From Siderastrea siderea (Eukaryota; Cnidaria; Anthozoa; Scleractinia; Rhizangiidae), in assembly GCA_964030785.1 (NCBI GenBank), contig OZ034979.1:11200883-11264882 (forward strand): a stretch of 64,000 bases of DNA, in the 5' to 3' direction. Below, piece by piece: positions 10,699 to 22,350 of the stretch. A program made the translations under genes and the position numbers. The notes beneath the pieces were generated by a model. The model saw only the letters and a list, made by a program, of their open reading frames with translations. It made no database searches and was not told the origin of the DNA. Each line of letters begins with the position of its first letter. The first letter of the stretch is position 1.

Positions 10699-11559
10699 TT
10701 TTAAATTCAAAGTGGTTGGTTAATTTGGCGATCAACAAATATAAACGGAACTGAATTAAGAAAACTGAAAAAGCGTATCTTTATTACCCAGATGACGCCC
10801 TAGAATACTACAATGTGAAAACAAGCCTACTTACGATTCGAGTCCCTACCATTCCTGAGATATTGCAGCCGGTAGATTTTAAGCGGTTTGAGAGACGCCC
10901 CTTCGAATCTTGCTCAGTAGTGTGCTAAATCAGACAAAATATCAATTTCATTTCTTGAAAGCTCCTGAGTCGGTACCCGGACAACCTAAAAAGAAACCTT
11001 AGCCACTTACCTTCCCAAAATAGTAAAAATATACCAAAGCGACCATCTCTTCATGTTCTATGGGCAGTAGCTCGCAGGAGTAATAAATATTAACGACATC
11101 AACCGCTACGTTATTGCTCAGAGTACTGGATGCATTGCATGCGCACTATCGTTTTGCAATTAAAAATTAACTGGTCGTCCTCTAGTTGACAGCAAAACAA
11201 AGGGTACCGACAAAGCGAAGCAATATTTCACTAATTGCGATCACGCCGCGTGACATCCTCACGTCTTGCCAGCTATAATAACAACAGTTCGTCACGCCAA
11301 CCGGAAGAGTTAATTTTTCTAGCCATAGAATAATTTGGTAAACATAGACCCACCAAGCTTTCGGTAACAGCAAATTGCCAGCAAGATTTCTATGCCAGTT
11401 GACAAGTTGCCAGCCAGCTCATGATGACCCTGCAGAACGGTTATTTCGCAGAACAGGTCCGTCGAGTACTCCTGCTTATACTTAGTTGATAAATGTAAGA
11501 GAGATAAAGAGGTAAGAGAGCTACTCCCCCAAAAGGGAAGTCCCCTCGACTCCCTCGTA

Positions 11560-11563
11560 TAAA

Positions 11564-11633
<70 letters not shown>

Positions 11634-11960
11634 TTTTTATAGCGCCTTATCCAAAAGCTCTAAGGTGCTTCACAATAAAAGTTTTAAAATACTAAGTACT
11701 AAATAATAAAACAAAACTATAGGTTAAAATAGTGCTTAAAAAGATGAGTCTTCAAACTGCTCTTAAAAGTACGGAGATTTGGGCTACATTTTATGTGCTC
11801 TGGAAGATTGTTCCACAGTTTAGGAGCACAAACAGAAAAAGCACGATTGCCGTAAAATTTTAACCTTGATCGCGGAATAACTAACATGTTCATGGCTGAT
11901 GATCGAAGACTCCTATAGGCCCTATTTTTAGTGACAAATGGTGGGAAATTCAAATTTCAA
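11560..11960 (-). pseudogene. CR1/L2-like non-LTR retrotransposon, 5'-truncated reverse transcriptase C-terminus and tail
   Basis: On the minus strand, 11717-11953 encodes about 78 residues including PRSRLKFYGNRAFSVCAPKL and WNNLPEHIKCSP, ending FKSSLKTHLFKHYF before a stop. This is the characteristic C-terminal end of the reverse transcriptase protein of CR1/L2-like LINEs. An in-frame stop lies just upstream of 11953, and the polymerase core and endonuclease are missing. Downstream on that strand is a short 3' UTR with TATAGCGCC and then an (ATT)n run (11566-11630), the usual microsatellite tail of these elements. A dead 5'-truncated copy. Confidence 0.85.
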
Positions 11961-11965
11961 ATAAC

Positions 11966-12540
11966 TTATTGAGCTTTAAAACCTGAGTTCGTGCTTTAAT
12001 TCGTGATTTTAATGTTTCCAATTTTGACATTTTTCGCCGGTAAAATGACGTCACAATTAACCAAATGGCGCCAAATTTTGCCTTTAGTATTATGGAATAT
12101 CTTATATTGGTTTCTGAATGATCTTGTTACAAAGAGCTCAAAACTGAAAATATATATATATATATATATGTTTATCCACTCAGAAGACAGAACCTTTTGA
12201 AATTTGAATTCTGTTACTAAAAATAACAAGAGAGATTAGGATGGGAATAGGGCCTATATGGGAGATTAACTTTCTTACCCCTTCATCCTCTCTTGATAAA
12301 TGCAAATGTTGGTACTAAAGCGAGCTCAGAATTTATTGCATTGTTTTTGTGGAGTATGCACTCATAATAAAAGAAAACAAACAAGAATAAACCAAAAATA
12401 GCACGACCTACTGCAGCAGTCTTTATCATGCTTTATTAAAGTATCTTAATTAAGAAAAGCACTCTAGCTGGCCGGCACGATTGACCTCACTTAATTCATT
12501 ACTGACCTTCAACTTGCCGTTGCGTAAATAATCTCAGGTA
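11966..12540. other. Gene-free stretch with a short TA microsatellite
   Basis: A (TA)n run of about 20 bases lies near 12150. Open frames on both strands in this region run through low-complexity AT-rich sequence and resemble nothing known. Confidence 0.5.
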
Positions 12541-12562
12541 GCTTTGGTGCGTGTGAAAAAAC

Positions 12563-12617
12563 TATAAAACCAGGACGAATTACGCTTTCTCTTCCTCCGA
12601 AAGCCGTTTCCTTCCAG
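12563..12617 (+). promoter_or_regulatory. Candidate core promoter with TATA box, TCT-type start and short first exon
   Basis: TATAAAA (12563-12569) lies about 31 bases before a pyrimidine-rich start CTTTCTCTTCC (from about 12595), the form of a TCT initiator/TOP leader. The presumed exon ends CCTTCCAG at 12617, followed by a consensus donor GTAAGA. No coding start lies in it. The next recognisable coding exon downstream on this strand is the RhoGEF exon at 24201, whose two bases before the ATG follow a splice acceptor, so an upstream non-coding exon must exist somewhere. The link between the two is inference. Confidence 0.35.
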
Positions 12618-14440
12618 GTAAGAAAACTGTTGTAACGTAGTTTAATTGACTCTGCTCTAGAACACGTAGGGGATGACCCTCTAAGGCTACAGCAAGACTC
12701 CTAATTATCATTCAACAAAAGGAAATTTTGCTTCCAAAGCTAGTCCTTTCCACTTGTGAAGTAGTTAAAATTTTAGCTCTCAGAACCAATGATACAAAGA
12801 TGTCTCTAATACATATTCCAGAGAAAAGTCGTGAGTTACAAATGAGTTAATGCAACGATAGATCGTTTTGGGGAACGTTAATTATCAATCCAGTTTCACG
12901 ATACGACTGAACAATATTTTTGCGTTATTTTCGGTGAAATAGCTAACTCAAGGGACAATTGAGTTTGTTAATCTCTATTTATGAAGTCAGCTAAGTAACT
13001 AAGTAAGTAAATGTTGCTGATTCTAAAGCCCCTTTACTTCTTTAACGAATTTGGGCCACCATGGGTTTCCGTTTTTTAAGTCCAGATGTACATTTACTTG
13101 TCGTATTCTTTTCCTAATCTGAAGTTTTGTTGATTGTCGCAGAGCCTGAGTTGTAATCTTACAACCACTGAAACTCTAAAAGCAAGTTGGGGTATAATGT
13201 TTCTTTCTAACAACGTTTGACTCTTCATTACGTTTTGAACATTGTGTTATAAATTTCTGATCGCGTGACTGAAAAGTTTAGATTTGTTTCAGCTATTTTT
13301 AGATCGACTGGACTATTTTTATTCCTCGAAAAAGTTCAAGCACTTTACAGCTAAATTGCCAAACATGCTAAACTGTCATAGATAACGTGGCACATAATCC
13401 TATCTGTATCACAAATTTCGTTCGGTCGTTCATGTATTTTCACGACAAACTAAACCCGCCGAATCTAGAAGAAAAACGCAGTTTGCCTCTACCCAAAATT
13501 TACAAATTGTCCTCAACACATTTTTTCTATTAAGTAGAGATTTAAAGCAAAATAAGAAAATTCTAGATCTCGGCTCTCAGGGACTTCATTCAACACAAGA
13601 TTTCCGTGCAGTCTCGATAACTTTCCTCGACTGTTTTCTGTAGAATCCTTGAGAAGAGGGAGTTAACTACTTCCGGTTGAACGCAATTTATTTCCGGTGT
13701 GCCCCAGTGTTTGGTGACGTCACTTCTGGTTAGGCACGCAATAACTTTTACGAAGTTTTTTTGGGGGCCAAAAGTCTCCAGCGATATAAATTAGTTCATG
13801 AAATGTTTGATTTATCATTTAAGTGGTTTTAAAAATTGCTGCTATAAGTGAAGTATGACAAATTAAAGTATGATAAATTATGTCACTGATACAAAGCGAT
13901 TCAAGGGAACAATTAGGGTGAGAAGACTCAAGAACAAATATTTGTGATCATTTTTCACGGAAGCCGTCCTCGAGCGAGGCTCGACATTTTGTAAAAAGTC
14001 ATTCAGTGTAAGTTGACCAAGGGGTGTTTCGGTTATAGAAAATTTGTGTCATTTAACGTTTGAATTGGTGTCGATCAACATTTCGTATTAGACCTTCGAA
14101 TCGCTTCCGGTAAAAATCGTCAAATATATCATAGTCAGCACCCACTGGCGAGAAAGATAAAGCCTTTCATAAGTCATGGTTCCTTTTTAATATCATTTCA
14201 AGGCTTATCCAATGAATATTTTTCAAATTGAACTAACCACTCCTGCATGTATGGATTGGCTTAGCCAAATATTGAAACAGCGATCGAACGTTTTGAGGAG
14301 CGAAATCGTGTACCCCAAATTTGTGAGGTGTGTGTGAGGGAGTGGACGTCTATCAACCTTTTACTCCCAAGAGTGCCTATAATCAAAATTCGAGACAAGT
14401 CCCAAATTTCATTTTGTAGAATACTTAAATATAAATAGTT
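12618..14440. other. Gene-free stretch, nothing recognised
   Basis: The sequence is AT-rich with no frame that resembles a protein, no RNA gene I can identify and no clear inverted-repeat element. If the 12563 promoter is real, this would be intron. Confidence 0.5.
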
Positions 14441-14449
14441 CCACGTGAA

Positions 14450-14640
14450 GGTACTGCTGACGAGGTTTCAACTGAATGGTCACGCCATAGGATTTCATCC
14501 ACAGTCCCAAAAGTTATAACCAGATTGTACAACATAATAAACAGCACCACAGGAAAGTACTGCTCAGTAGCTTTAATCTGAGTGGTCACACTTTAGGATT
14601 ACATCCACAAACTCGAAAGTTAGAAGCACCTTAAATGTCA
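14450..14640 (+). repeat. Two decayed copies of the 106-bp AATAAA repeat
   Basis: ACTGAATGGTCACGCCATAG and GAGTGGTCACACTTTAGGAT are followed by the CATCCACA and CAGCATAATAAACAGCACC-like parts (here AACATAATAAACAGCACC) of the unit found at 4345-4970. Non-coding dispersed copy. Confidence 0.8.
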
Positions 14641-17150
14641 CCATAACTGACTCTGGGAGTCAGTTCTACGAAACGAAACACAGTTTCAAAAAGCGCCAGC
14701 ACACACCACTCGCCTTAAACTCCTGTTAGCAATCATGTTGAAAAAACAGTGCCAAGGCAGCACAACTGTTTTTGTTGGACTTGTCTATTTGACCAATTTC
14801 CGTCGCTGGGTCCAGGAAAGAGCTTGAAAAAAGTAAATGAAGAAAGCAAGACACGACCATGACGACGGCGTCTGTTGTCCTCTTTCGCCTGCACACGGTA
14901 AAAGTGTACTGTAAAAAAATTCAATATGGCGTACGACTGACGAATTAAGCTTACGGATAGCGAAGTATATTTCGCATTGCCGTATTTTTAAAGCTTGCCG
15001 GAAGATTATCTCATGTGAAACACCCGATGTTTTATCCTTCTTATTCACGGTATTCACTTACAAGGAATTTTACGGTAATACACCTTCCCTGCATTACGAG
15101 TTTTTAAGGTGACAGTTCCAGTATGGAGGATTCTAGTTAAATACCTGGAATTCATAGTTTGAAAGTGCTTCGTGGTTCAATCGGCAGTTGCCTTTGCAGT
15201 GAGCTGGTCGTAATTTCTAGAACGAATAGCAAATGTACGTAAGAAGAAGGTTTACTTAGCTCCGAAAATTTTCGGACAAAGTTGAACGTCCTTTAAACGT
15301 CCAACAAATACAGCATTTGAATATTAATTTTCTAATACAGGCTGTTTAGAACATCACATCAGTAAAACGACTTCTCATTACTAATTCATATAGATGTTTG
15401 CATTTTTAAGGAGTTTTGGTGGTCGAGAAAATTGTTCCAAAAAAAGTACGAAAGGTTTTTGTTCGAGAGTGTTATTATATCCAAAAGAAAAGGTCCGAAA
15501 GGGAGAGTTTATGCTTGTTTACCATTTACACAGGCAAACCGGTTTGGGTCGGTTTGGGCAAATATATGGTAAGCAAATTTCTGTACTGGGAAAATTCCGT
15601 TCGGGACTGGCGCTTACCATTTGCAGAAATCCCTACCATTTACCAAAAAATTTGCATGACGGCGACGGCTAACGAGAAGGTTGCGAAACAAAAGCTTTGA
15701 TTAACAAAACAACGACTCTGCACGTGCGTTATTTTTGGTATATTTCTTTGCCGTTCTGTGCACAACTACAACGTGAAATGACCAAATTCAACGTTTTGTG
15801 TAGAACGCAAACACACGACGGTGAATTTTCGTTTTTATAATAATAATAATATAATAGTAATAACTTTATTCACGTGTCAAGTGATCTAGCACCCTGTAAA
15901 GACAGGGCGCTAATTGGGAACACAGCTATTTTCTAATTAATTTTCTAAATAAGTTCGTCCTGAACTGATACGCCGTCCTTACAAATTCAGCTCCTGGATA
16001 ATTCGACTGCATTAGACAGGTTAAACGAGTCGGAATAATCGCCAAGAAGTTTCAAAGATTGTGAAGTCATCAGTTAAAAGTGACGTTTTCCTTCCCGTTA
16101 AGCTCCCCAATTAATTGTTGTTGGGACAGAAAATGGCTGCGAGAGCCTGAAACTGGTATCAAAGATTAGGTTTGAAAAAATGGTACACGATTTCCGTTTG
16201 GAACATTCCGTGCGGGAAAACAGGACTACCTTTTCGGACGTTCCGTTGCTCCCGGAAATTTTCCACTGGAACGACCCGAAAAGTCGTGTACCATTTACTT
16301 TCCAACCGGAATTTCCGGAAAGTTGTTGTAAATGGTAAACAACCTATGAATTCCGTGAAACCCAAACCAATGTCACCTGATCTGGTCAATCACAACACGT
16401 GCAATTACGGTAACCAACCAATCCAAGCGCGGAAAACGCACGAACGCCAACCAACGATTAAGATTGGCTAAGAAGCACGTTTGTATGGAAAAGCTCGTGG
16501 CACACAATTTTCAAACAAATTTCCAGAAAGCTCAAAAACAGTAAACCACTTTTTCAATGAGAAAATCTGTGGAAAATGGTACCGGTATATGTAACGCAAG
16601 TTTCAAATACATGTACTCAACGGTTAAAAAAGATATACAGTTTGATTAGCAGTTTGTGTTGGTAGAATTTCAGTTTAATCGGGTATTTTTTTTATTTTTT
16701 AAAAGTTTTTAAAGGCCTTACGTGATTGAAAGTGGCAAAGACACCATTTACACGAATTCGAGTTTTACACTGAGTAACATGGAAAATTCAGCTAGCCGCT
16801 TCTTATATCACAAGTGGCAAATCTACATATGGTAAAATGTACCGCTCAGTTGTCCGTTAGTATCTGGACGTAATTGTGCAATTTCTTAACAAGTTCAATG
16901 TTTGTCGCAACATCATCGCGATTCAAACTGCACGAAACAACGGAAAGTGGGTAGACGAAGAGGGCGGCGTAATTGAAAATCGGCCAGAGACAATCTTAAA
17001 GCTGATCTCATTAAGTTACCCCTTAATCTTCCACTAGAGATCGTTGCCAAAATGCAAATATCTAGAAGACACAACTTCACTGCTCACCTAAGGTTTTTTA
17101 CTTTAAGATTTTGCCTCCTAGGTTTTCGAAAGTTCGAGCTGATAAGATAA
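14641..17150. other. Gene-free stretch with GGAAATTTCC-type repeats and a retroelement tail
   Basis: At about 15500-15660 and 16170-16345 the phrases ACCATTTAC, GTAAATGGT, TTCCGTTC and GGAAATTTTCC recur in both orientations, so the two blocks look like one repeat family. Related sequence with CCCGTGGGAATTTCC lies at 43940-44270. At 15837-15930 an AATAATAAT run followed by AACTTTATTCACGTG resembles a LINE 3' end on the minus strand. Open frames here are fragments of these repeats. Confidence 0.5.
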
Positions 17151-17159
17151 ACACACCAC

Positions 17160-17225
17160 GGCATAGTACCGCTTCAAGAACTTTCATTTGAATGCACTTT
17201 AGGGTTTCATCCACAGAGTCATGAA
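17160..17225 (+). repeat. Partial copy of the 106-bp AATAAA repeat
   Basis: CACCACGGCATAGTACCGCT and TTTCATTTGAATGCACTTTA and GGGTTTCATCCACAGAGTCA match the unit of the array at 4345-4970 with base changes and a small deletion. Confidence 0.7.
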
Positions 17226-20200
17226 ACGGTTTAACCTTTGTGCGGCATTGGCCACAACACCAAAGGGTCCCAAAGGAAGGTTCTTTCCACAGCCTCACAA
17301 AACGTACAACACCGTAAAATAATCGGACGGTTCTGGAAGCCGCTTGTATCGCAAAATGAAAGTTGGGATTGGTTTTCAATTTCGAACGCGAGTACTTCTT
17401 CGTGCGAAACCGACAATTAGGTGACTCGGTCAGTTTGTTATAATATTCTTAAGGCGTTGTCGCTTCACAAGCTTATGATTGCATAACGACTTATCTTGTC
17501 AGATCAGTAATGAACTATATATATCCGCTCAGTTAGCAAGGTCACTTAAATTAAAGAAGCGTAGAATGACACAGACACCATTCAAGTTCACGAAACCACG
17601 AACAACAAAGACAGGCTTCTTATTTAAATTTCTCTCAAAACCATTAATTTATTTGCATCCCTTGGTCTTTGTTTTGCGCAAACAACAACAGGAAAATCAA
17701 GACACCTGTTGAGTGACACTTGATGTTTTAGCATTGTTCTAAGACCTTCTAAGACTGGCTACATACCCTGTTGACCCTCATTACGTCAGCTTTGAAAGAG
17801 TGTCAGTCAAATATTCTAAGCACCTCACGTAGTGTTGTATACTAAAAACACAGTTTCACGAAAACACTTATATTAGCTAAACTGAGATTTGCGTCGGGCA
17901 ATTAACGGTTACAACTGGAATGTGACTTTGCGCTTACCTGTGACAAACCGGCAGTTATAACAACCGTAGATATTTTAGTGCCGGTTATAGTGGTCAACAT
18001 AATTTAACGAACGGTCTTGTGATTTCGAGAGCTGGATGAAATTAAGAGGCGAGCACTAGAACAAATTTGTGGCAATTAATGTCCTTGAAATTATCTTGGA
18101 CATATGGCTTTCGCCTGTGGTTGGCGTGCAGCGCCGAACACCTCTCTTCGGCGGACTTTTCTAATGACAATTTCTAAGGAAAATTTTTTTTCCGGCATAG
18201 AATACTCATTTTGCTTTGTCCAGAACAAATAACTGCACATTAACATTGCAATCTCATAAAGATTGTTTCAAACTCACTTCAAGAGAAGAGCCTAAAATAC
18301 ACACACGTCTGGCAACTACGGCCGGCTGATTTTTACTCCGGCGAAAGCTAGGACACAACGTAAAATTGAACGCGCGTAAAGCGCGCGTTACTATTTTTGC
18401 AATTCAACTAGATTGTGTATGCAAACTGATGTTATTTTAAAAGGCGTTTGCTTGACATTGGACCAGATATTGTGCAAGGTAGCTCCAATTTACGTTGTTT
18501 CCAGTCAACTTCGATATATTGTGCGCACCTCGCTTTGGAATGATAACATTGTTGAATTCTTCACATACTTTGCTTTACCAAAGGTTGCCCAGATAAGCCA
18601 AAACTGCGGAACTCAATGCTAATAACGTGCCCCAAAACAGTTTTTAATTTTCTTACAAAACAAAAAACTTAACAAACACACGAGAGAGGCAGTTTTCGGA
18701 AAATAACCGTGGAATCTGAATCAATATTTCGATAACCGAATTAAAGCGATTTGATGTGACCAGTTTTAAGTCAACAGGAAGTAGCTCTTACTCAATTCTA
18801 GGACAACGGCTGAATAGTTTTCGATGAACTCACTCCCATCCAGGGAAATTTGAAGAAGTAATACTTACACTCAAGGCCATTAAAATAATAGTATGTATGA
18901 CCGGAATCATACAATAATGAAAATATCCGAGTAGAAACAATGCAATAATTTTACTATCCCCATCCGCCCAGACCCGTCATTTTAGCATGTGTATAGAGAT
19001 AAGATGTAAATGAAGCAATATTGACTTGCAATCTTTGTAGGAAATAGTTGTAGCCAAACGTCATTGATAAGACGAGAGACGTCGTGAAACATCCGCCTAT
19101 TTACAACCGAATTTGGGTTATTTTTTGGAACAAAAATATTGCTTCGTAATTCGTTGTAAAACATATTTTTGGGGGTTTTCTGTTTTTCTGAGCTTCCCAG
19201 AATGCTGTTCGGTCAGTGCCTCCCAGAAAATTAATTCATCTCCTACTCACCACTTGACAAGCGGCTTATTAACATTTCGGACAAGAATACAAGCTTATTT
19301 CCTTTAGACGTGACCGGTTTCTTGTACTACAAATTCCTTGTATCTACCAAGATCGTCTGTTGATGTTATTTAGAAATGATGTGACTTTTATGGGATTTTA
19401 CGTGGTGAAACTACAACTTGGTCTGTTTGCACGAGCTAAAGATAAGACAGGATTGAGGCTTCTCTGAGAGTTGAGCGCAGTTGATCGAGGGAAACTCTCG
19501 ACTTTTCGCTTGTTGGATCGAGGAACAGAAGGTAAGTTAGAGTTTTTAGCTCGATGACCTCGTTGAAATCTAGTTTGGGCAGTGTTATGTAGTAGCTACG
19601 GGTGGTCACATGTAAAGTTTTGTTATTATCGTAGTTTCGGACGAATTTGCACATTTTGAAGATAAACAGAACTTTATGCCATTTCTAAAACGTGTTTCAA
19701 CAAAATGGAATTACTCTAAAGTAAATATTTTCGGCAGCTTTAAGGGCGATTGTTCAAGTTGTTACGCAAATGTCGAATGAGATGTAATCTGCAAGGCGAG
19801 CGCGAAGGTTTGAAAGCGAGTTGCATTCGCTGATCATATCTGATCTGAAGATACAAGAATGTTCTTCGATCCAAACAGCCAAAAGTAATGCACGAATTCG
19901 TTTTGTGACACGAGTGTAATTCTGATCTGTTGGGATTAATATCAACTCACAGAAGTTTAAATAAACAAAGATCGGTTGAAGAAATAATGCTGTTTCTCCC
20001 TGTTACGAGGTACACGAAACAGATGTTTGTGATTCGGCTTCTAGTTGGATCGAATAATTGAAGCAAGTTAATGCATGAACAACAACGAGCTTTTATTTTG
20101 TGTATTTGCATTTGTTTGAATTTCTGATATTGTCAAAGCTTGTTTTAAGTACCCCAAAGTGGACAAAGCACAAAGTTTACAATAAAATGCATTCCGTTGG

Positions 20201-21990
20201 TGATAGAGTTCTTGTCCCCATGCAATATTAGGGTCACAACTCACGACGGAGGTTGTCAAAATACTCTGCCGATTCTTTCCTGTAGTTTTCCTCTCGTTCA
20301 GGAAATAACAATAATAACAAAAGACCGCCTAGTTTTTCCTGCATAGCCATAGCGTCGAATGCTTTGTGTGGTGGGAATTGTGGTTTCCGTGGTGCGAAAG
20401 GGAGCGAACATTTTTCACGAGAAAAAAAGGTCGACAGACGAACACATCCCCGAACACATACCGCAACTGAAGAAAAACACATCTATCTCAATATATTTTA
20501 TAATAATGCCTTGCATTAATAAAAGTAGCCGTATAATTGATTAGCCGATAAAACATTAATGCTTCCTTTATTTAATTCCTTTGAACTTGAGTTTTGCGAT
20601 GCATGTAGTAGTTTTTGTGCAGTGAAATTGACAATTGAACACGACCATAACAGACATTTTCGCGGGTAATTTTAATTTCGATTTTTTTAAATATTTATTC
20701 ACGTAAATAATCATTGTACAAAATAATTGGGGGCGAATTCGTCCTTTTACCTTTAGGGAGATTAATCTTATTGTGACAACTGAGAGAACGTTTAAAAACA
20801 TTTTGGCGGACTGTACGTGTTCTATTAAATTGTGGCTACGAACACCTCCTCTGGGTTTCGAAATTCAGGGAACTTTATCTCTAATAAGTTACTTGTGTAA
20901 CTAAATATTCAAGCTGGACAGTAGACTGAAATATATTGTACCGTCTGTACCAATTATTGTCAAGGCGGTTTTGATGCGTTAGGTTTTGTTTCAAGCAAGT
21001 TGTGATGCATGTACAGGAAGTTGTTTTGAGTAGAAATCTACGAAACTACACACATCTATTTCATCTCAATTTTATCTCTGCTTGTCACCGATACGATTGT
21101 TTGTTTCCTGACATAACACGCCAACCTTCCTGCACATCTTTTGTTTTGTAATGACCTTGATTCAATTGTCAGAGGAAACAAATGGTTCTTTGATGTAGGC
21201 TTTTCTCCCAGTTGGATACTCTGGATTTATTTACACATATAACATACTATTTACCCTGTAAAAATAGAGTTTATTTTGTAGAAAGATGTAATTTTCATGT
21301 GGCTGTTTGTACAACAGATGCTGTGTAGTAATGTCTGGGGAAACTCAGTGATTACTGTTTAGACTGATGCCAATGTCAGTAATAACCTTTACTTAGATTT
21401 GCACCCCATCACACTTAACTGTTATACAGTTCATATAAAAGACAACTGCTTGAGGGAATGTGTCGAGCGTTTAGATCAGATTCCAGTTTTTTAAAGAATA
21501 TCCAACCGTGAATTTGGATATATATATAGATGTTTCCATCATTTGATTAGTGTGAGGGGATTCCTGGTTGGTGCATATTTTCCTGGTCTCAGTTTAGGTT
21601 ATGCTTTAAGATCAAACATAAACAATTATGAGAGGACTTATAAAATCACTATAGTTCTTTAAGTACGTAGTTTTGCTTCCAAGTCTGTTTAATTTATGTC
21701 AGGATTGGTCGTAGCAAGATATTAGTGCCGGCAGCCTATGCCAATCCAATTATTTTATCTTCTTTCTTTGAATCTCTTCAATATGTCCTTGGGCTCCAAC
21801 CTGTATTTCACTAAAAGCTTTTACTAAAAAATATGCATCCAAACAAAACCACGTTCCATACACAAAACCAGGTGGCAAAAGCTAAGAGGTGATCAAAATC
21901 ACTCAGATTTTTATCAGGCAGTTGTCTTTGTGTTGTTGCTTTGTACCCTTGATTGATTGACCTCAGAAGATCCTGTTAGGTAGATTGGTC
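17226..21990. other. Long gene-free stretch, nothing firmly recognised
   Basis: Several short open frames occur (for example minus strand 19436-19654, 19754-19945 and 20234-20482) but none shows a domain I know and none can be joined to a neighbour with convincing splice sites. No repeat of known family stands out. It lies between the promoter-like site at 12563 and the RhoGEF coding start, so it could be first-intron sequence of that gene. Confidence 0.45.
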
Positions 21991-21992
21991 CC

Positions 21993-22350
21993 TTAAGCCC
22001 CAACAGTGATCAGCATTAAATTTCCTCTTATTATATTGGTGTATTTTAATACATACATGTCATGAGAATCAGGCTTTTAGCCAGGAATTGAAAGTTGGCC
22101 GTCCAAGGAGCATGTTTGTTGTAAATTATTTGAAAGATTAAGTGAAGTTTATTCAAATTTTTCCAAAAAGTGGGCGTCCATAGGACGCCTGGACGCCCTT
22201 CTGGCTAAAACCTTGATGAGAATCAAAGAAATGATCACCAAAGATGGATTGTGTTGATGTTTAAACAAGTTCTCCCTATGAATACTGAATTCAATGTATT
22301 GAGACCAGTAAGGAGAATTTGTATAATGATGTTGGGGCTTAGAGGGTTAG
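21993..22350. mobile_element. TTAA-ended MITE, first of three copies, carrying a nested insertion
   Basis: The copy runs from TTAAGCCCCAACAGTGATCA to GGGGCTTAGAGGGTTAG and shares ATGAGAATCAAAGAAATGAT, CACCAAAG and CAGTAAGGAGAAT with the copies at 29439-29643 and 31428-31676. The right TTAA has mutated to TTAG. The element at 22072-22215 has inserted into it. Confidence 0.75.
22072..22215. mobile_element. Nested 144-bp TIR element with 10-bp target duplication ATGAGAATCA
   Basis: The ends GGCTTTTAGCCAG and CTGGCTAAAACC are inverted copies. ATGAGAATCA occurs at 22062-22071 and again at 22216-22225, duplicating part of the host MITE, which proves the order of insertion. The duplication length suggests a Mutator-like mobiliser. 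The interior repeats GGCGTCC/GGACGCC phrases. Confidence 0.75.

Larger units (their letters stand above)
6870..11474. mobile_element. 4.6-kb TIR element, TIR CAGGAGTACYCRACG, 6-bp target duplication CTTATA
   Basis: The left end starts CAGGAGTACCCAACGAA and the right end, read inverted, starts CAGGAGTACTCGACGGA (13 of the first 15 bases match). A perfect 6-bp duplication CTTATA lies immediately outside, at 6864-6869 and 11475-11480. Subterminal GCCAGCAAG-type phrases occur near both ends. The ends and duplication length agree with the short MITE at 5092-5506. The interior contains a tRNA-like segment (about 7813-7890), a 70-bp minisatellite (8190-9220), an exon-like segment (9739-9835) and a nested foldback element (10529-10698). 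I find no transposase. It may be a large non-autonomous element or a decayed autonomous one; IS3EU or Dada are superfamilies known for 6-bp duplications but I cannot assign it. Confidence 0.6.

Noticed and set aside
20068..20482. Two minus-strand open frames, one with a leucine run
   Set aside because: I considered a first exon of an antisense gene or a transposase fragment, but there is no recognisable motif and no continuation with good splice sites.
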